Origin: CAYNZP01 sp964401835
GTDB lineage: Bacteria; Planctomycetota; Phycisphaerae; SM23-33
NCBI GenBank assembly: GCA_964401835.1
Contig: CAYNZP010000006.1
Span: 1-64,000 of the forward strand
Length of the DNA stretch: 64,000 nucleotides
Reading direction: 5' to 3'
Of this stretch, positions 60,736 through 64,000 are shown piece after piece (the stretch's first letter is position 1; every line of letters starts with the position of its first letter). The translations under genes and the position numbers were made by a program. The notes under the pieces are model-generated. The model made no database searches, had not been told where the DNA came from, and saw nothing but the letters and a program-made list of their open reading frames with translations.

Positions 60736-62454
60736 ATGAGCAAAGCCATGGATTTATTGCGATCTGTAAAGGACCGCACAGACGAAACGGAATTCTACAC
60801 CCCCCTTCCCGACGGATATAAGGTCGGGTCCACCAAATACGTCGTTGTTCTCGGTACGGTCATGAGCGGACTCGGTAAAGGGATATTCTCTAGCAGTCTG
60901 GCCAAGATTCTAAAAGACAAAGGGCTGAATGTATCCGCAATTAAACTAGAGGGTTATCTCAATATCGACTCGGGAACACTCAATCCATTTCGCCACGGCG
61001 AGGTATTCGTCCTCGACGACGGTATGGAAACCGACATGGACCTGGGCACCTACGAACGAATGCTGGATCAGGACCTAAGCCGGGCCAATTTCGCCACGAG
61101 CGGCCAAATTTTCTCGTCCATCCTCACCAAGGAACGCGCCGGCAGCTATCTTGGCAGAGATGTCCAGATGATTCCGCACGTTACCGGAGAGGTCAAGCTT
61201 CGCCTGCGGGAGTTAGCTGTTAAAGACAAAGCCGACGTTGTCTTCGTTGAAGTCGGAGGCACGGTCGGCGACCTGGAAAATGCATTTTACATCGAAGCAC
61301 TTCGCGAACTCTTCCATGAAGAAGGCGAAGGCTCGGTAGTCTTTGTCGCCCTTACCTACATCCTCTCCCCGCCGGCTCTTGGAGAACAGAAGTCAAAGGC
61401 AGCCCAGCTGGGCATAAAAAGGCTGATGGAATGCGGCATCCAGCCGGACATAATCGCCTGCCGTGCAGAGTCCAAGGTTACAGATAAGGTCCGCCAGAAG
61501 ATATCGGTCTACACAAACGTTCCGATGGAACGCGTATTTTCAATGCACGACCTTCCGAGTATCTATCTGCTGCCCGAAATTATGCGAGAAGGCGGCATAG
61601 ATAACGAAGTTGTCCAGCTTCTGAGTCTAGGCGGGAAGGTTAACTCCGCACAAGATGCACGAGCAGCCCAGCAGTGGTCAAAATTCGCTTCAAAGATTGG
61701 CAAGGCCAAAAAAACGGTTTCTATCGGCATTACGGGCAAATACACATCTCTGCGTGACAGCTACGCCAGCATAATCAAGGCACTTGAACACGCAGGAGTC
61801 GCCAACAACGCCAACGTCGAAGTCAAATGGATAGATACGACCGACATTACCGACAAAAACGCAGCCCAGGTGTTGGCCAGCGTCGATGGAATTATCGTGC
61901 CCGGCGGTTTTGGTGTCCGTGGTACGGCAGGCAAGATTGCGTGCATAAGGTATGCACGTGAAAAAAAAATGCCCTATCTGGGAATCTGCCTGGGCTTCCA
62001 GATGGCTGTTATCGAGTTTGCCCGTAGCGTTTGCGGCCTAGCCGATGCCGACAGCACGGAAATCAAACCAGATTGCAAAAACCCGGTCATAGATATCCTC
62101 CCTGAGCAGAAAAAGATCGAAGGTTTGGGCGGAAATATGCGTCTGGGCGGACAGGATATCGAACTCACTGCCGGTACGATGGCGAGCGAGATGTTTGACA
62201 ATGAGAAAAACATACGTATGCGTTTCAGACATCGTTATGAAGTTGATCCGAAGTACATTGAGACCCTGGAAAAGGCGGGCTTGATTTTCTCAGGCCGCCA
62301 TCCGGAGCATCCTATAATGCAGATACTCGAACTACCGCGCGACCAGCACCCATACTTCGTCGGCACGCAGGCACATCCGTGCCTGACAAGCAGGCCCCTG
62401 CGGCCCCAGCCGATGTTCGTCGAACTCGTCGCAGCAGCACTCAAGGGAAAGTAA
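60736..62454 (+). CDS. pyrG: CTP synthase
   Basis: A 572-residue CTP synthase that aminates UTP using glutamine. The synthetase domain has the P-loop region GTVMSGLGKGIFSSSLAK (GLGKG at 45-49) and HGEVFVLDDGMETDMDLG. The usual KLDPYLN reads KLEGYLN here. The glutaminase domain has the nucleophile Cys in GICLGFQMA, plus FRHRYEVDPKY and the HPEHP catalytic segment. About 33 extra residues precede the conserved core. I use the ATG at 60736; a start at 60682 is possible. A DUF1844 gene follows after 1 bp. Confidence 0.93.
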   Translation: MSKAMDLLRSVKDRTDETEFYTPLPDGYKVGSTKYVVVLGTVMSGLGKGIFSSSLAKILKDKGLNVSAIKLEGYLNIDSGTLNPFRHGEVFVLDDGMETDMDLGTYERMLDQDLSRANFATSGQIFSSILTKERAGSYLGRDVQMIPHVTGEVKLRLRELAVKDKADVVFVEVGGTVGDLENAFYIEALRELFHEEGEGSVVFVALTYILSPPALGEQKSKAAQLGIKRLMECGIQPDIIACRAESKVTDKVRQKISVYTNVPMERVFSMHDLPSIYLLPEIMREGGIDNEVVQLLSLGGKVNSAQDARAAQQWSKFASKIGKAKKTVSIGITGKYTSLRDSYASIIKALEHAGVANNANVEVKWIDTTDITDKNAAQVLASVDGIIVPGGFGVRGTAGKIACIRYAREKKMPYLGICLGFQMAVIEFARSVCGLADADSTEIKPDCKNPVIDILPEQKKIEGLGGNMRLGGQDIELTAGTMASEMFDNEKNIRMRFRHRYEVDPKYIETLEKAGLIFSGRHPEHPIMQILELPRDQHPYFVGTQAHPCLTSRPLRPQPMFVELVAAALKGK

Positions 62455-62455
62455 G

Positions 62456-62854
62456 ATGACTGAGGAAAAAAAAGAAAAACCGAAAATAATCGTCGATGAC
62501 GACTGGAAGACACAAGCCCAGGCCGAAAAGGAAAAACTCGAGGAAGAAGTTGAAAAAAGCGCCGAGCAGCAGCAAGCAGGACCAAGGGAAATACCCCCTG
62601 CCAGCTTGGTAACACTAATCAGTTCGCTCGTTACCCAAATATTCATGGCACTTGGTGGCTATGAAGACCCCAAAACCAAGAAACGATACGTCGACCTGGA
62701 ACTTGCCAAACATCACATAGATACGCTGTCCGTCCTGGAAGAAAAAACCAAGGGCAACCTGAGCGACGAAGAAAAGAAAATGCTCGACCAGGCCATCTAT
62801 GAAGTTCGCATGCAATACGTCCAGATAGCCCAAAACGCAACAAAAAGCTCTTAG
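62456..62854 (+). CDS. DUF1844 family protein
   Basis: A 132-residue protein. The N-terminal 45 residues are charged and low complexity. The remainder matches the DUF1844 pattern: PASLVTLISSLVTQIFMALG, then DLELAKHHIDTLSVLEEKTKGNLSDEEKKMLDQAIYEVRMQYV, both helical. Function is unknown for the family. Its ATG is 1 bp after the pyrG stop, so it is probably cotranslated. Confidence 0.85.
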   Translation: MTEEKKEKPKIIVDDDWKTQAQAEKEKLEEEVEKSAEQQQAGPREIPPASLVTLISSLVTQIFMALGGYEDPKTKKRYVDLELAKHHIDTLSVLEEKTKGNLSDEEKKMLDQAIYEVRMQYVQIAQNATKSS

Positions 62855-62967
62855 CCTCGAAGGCCCTCGTATCGGAAAATAATTCTGAAGATTTTCGAAC
62901 AATTCTCATCCGAGATACGAACTAATAAAAATGAAAATAACAGGGCCTCCCTGATGAGCTCAAAATG

Positions 62968-63010
62968 AACCGGCGTTGGTTTTTCCTCCTTTCCCTCGCC
63001 GGTTTTTTTA
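62968..63010 (+). terminator. Intrinsic terminator after the pyrG operon
   Basis: A perfect 8-bp stem, AACCGGCG (62968-62975) with CGCCGGTT (62997-63004), a 21-nt pyrimidine-rich loop, and a T-run 63003-63009. It ends transcription after pyrG and the DUF1844 gene. Confidence 0.85.
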
Positions 63011-63085
63011 TTGCCAAATCATAAAAAAAGCGGCAGCCCTTCCAGACCGCCGCATTACTTCTCAAAATCTAAAAGAAATCCCTTG

Positions 63086-64000
63086 TTACTGCCCTGACAA
63101 CTCCCCAATACGCCGCCTGGCGGTTGCTGCGTTGCCCAGCCGCGGAGGGTCCTGCTCCAGCGAAAGCTTGTAACATTCAAGAGCTTTTGTGTAATTGTGC
63201 AGCCGTATATCGTATATAGTTGCCGCCTGGAATCTTGCAGCCTCGGAAATATTTGGAGCCCACTGCCACGCGCGTTGATACCAGTGAACCGCCCGAACAT
63301 TTTCGTTGAAGTATTCTTTGTAAATCTCCGCAATATAGTAAGCGGACATAGCGCTTTTCGTACTGTCGGGATACTTGTTGACCAATTCCAGAAAGAGCAT
63401 CAAGGCTTCACGCTGCTTTTGATAATCTGTCACGCCGGGCAAGGGCTTGCCGAACATATAAAGCCTATACGCTTTTGTATAAAGCTCGTCGGCCTCAGAT
63501 ATAACCTTTGTGGGCTTATAATCGGGGCCAGGAATTTCAGCATCCAGGAAGTACATGTAGGTACGGACCGGATCGAACCTCTTTTGCATATTCCCGATGA
63601 GTTTCGCCTTGAATTGGAGGTCTTCTCTCTCATAGAAGCCGGCAAGGGCTTCGAGATTCTTGTTGTACTGATTTCTTGCAGAAACCGCATATTCCGCCAG
63701 CAGCCGTTCGTCGGCACCTTCAAGTGACTCCGCGGCTGGCGGGACGATCTTGGGCATGTTGTCCCACTCGAATACTCGAGTCGCATTGAGATTCTTAATT
63801 TCCCGCTCTGACCAGCGATGCTTATCCAGATTGCCGATTTTCAAATAGTAGTCCCGAAGAACCTTCAGGCGGAACATGTAGTTGACCCTTGCGGTTTCCA
63901 TTGCTGTTACCGCATCGAGCTCAGCTGTGTTGTTTGGAGAAACCGCAACCACCCTGGCAATCTTGCCGTCAGCAGTCTTGGGGGGTTCAGGCGGCATATC
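63086..64000 (-). CDS. TPR-repeat protein, 5' end outside the window
   Basis: At least 303 residues, with the frame open to the right edge, so the start is probably outside. It is a helical protein with tetratricopeptide-like repeats towards the end, for example SAMSAYYIAEIYKEYF, AVHWYQRAWQWAP and ALECYKLSLEQDP. The visible N-terminal part includes a Pro/Lys-rich stretch and helical segments. TPR proteins mediate protein contacts; no specific role is evident. It converges on the pyrG operon terminator. Confidence 0.75.
   Translation of the reverse strand, partial: DMPPEPPKTADGKIARVVAVSPNNTAELDAVTAMETARVNYMFRLKVLRDYYLKIGNLDKHRWSEREIKNLNATRVFEWDNMPKIVPPAAESLEGADERLLAEYAVSARNQYNKNLEALAGFYEREDLQFKAKLIGNMQKRFDPVRTYMYFLDAEIPGPDYKPTKVISEADELYTKAYRLYMFGKPLPGVTDYQKQREALMLFLELVNKYPDSTKSAMSAYYIAEIYKEYFNENVRAVHWYQRAWQWAPNISEAARFQAATIYDIRLHNYTKALECYKLSLEQDPPRLGNAATARRRIGELSGQ

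Overview
The window reads as a dense stretch of chromosome from a Gram-negative bacterium, most likely a planctomycete of the Phycisphaerae type. That placement is an inference from gene content. Lipopolysaccharide genes (kdsB and two LptF/LptG permeases), peptidoglycan-related genes (dapA, an amidase, ftsK), a secreted protease with a PEP-CTERM-like tail, and a pyrG followed by a DUF1844 gene occur together. Several genes use GTG or TTG starts, and many lack a strong Shine-Dalgarno site. I see no tRNA, rRNA, CRISPR array, transposase or prophage.

Layout. 1-7.5 kb: a 10-bp tandem repeat, arfB, then folE, queG, a large membrane protein, birA and nadC on the minus strand, with a cysteine-rich unknown gene on the plus strand. 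7.6-16.5 kb: a PEP-CTERM-like serine protease, uvrB, an EamA transporter, a MagIII-like glycosylase, a GH10-like protein without its catalytic glutamates, a membrane HhH protein, a CPBP protease and purC. 16.6-27.3 kb: xseA-xseB, an M20 peptidase, rplU, a candidate small RNA, an amidase lipoprotein, htpX and lemA separated by a palindromic repeat, and a MutS2 with three KOW-like repeats and no Smr domain. 27.3-33.1 kb: two LptF/LptG permeases, then a histidine kinase and a GGDEF response regulator. 33.1-36 kb: a sigma-54 activator without a receiver domain, a near-consensus sigma-54 promoter, a degenerate receiver gene, and a structured noncoding RNA ending in an intrinsic terminator. 35.9-48.3 kb: pdxJ-dapA facing a long minus-strand run priA-pheA-tpiA-secG-yicC-gmk-rpoZ-coaC-coaB-dut-ftsK. 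48.4-64 kb: a second palindromic repeat, a receiver protein, an M16 peptidase, a cyclodeaminase-like protein, a translationally coupled lipoprotein and RDD membrane protein, a hairpin-rich gene-free stretch, a cyclophilin, an alkaline phosphatase lipoprotein, efp, a third palindromic repeat, kdsB, pyrG, a DUF1844 gene and the end of a TPR gene.

Most genes are housekeeping. The most unusual content is noncoding. (1) At about 35.37-35.76 kb there are two copies of a two-hairpin module. The stems differ in sequence between copies but still pair, while the loops keep GGAG...TGAGCGCC and ACTCCTCC, which are complementary to each other. This lies directly downstream of a sigma-54-driven pseudo-receiver gene. 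(2) A dispersed element of about 270 bp occurs three times, and its terminal inverted repeats change between copies while staying complementary within each copy. (3) A compact small-RNA candidate of about 100 nt lies at 21.03-21.13 kb. Among proteins, the clearest oddities are a SecG fused to a CHB_HEX-type domain, the MutS2 variant and the GH10-like protein lacking catalytic residues.
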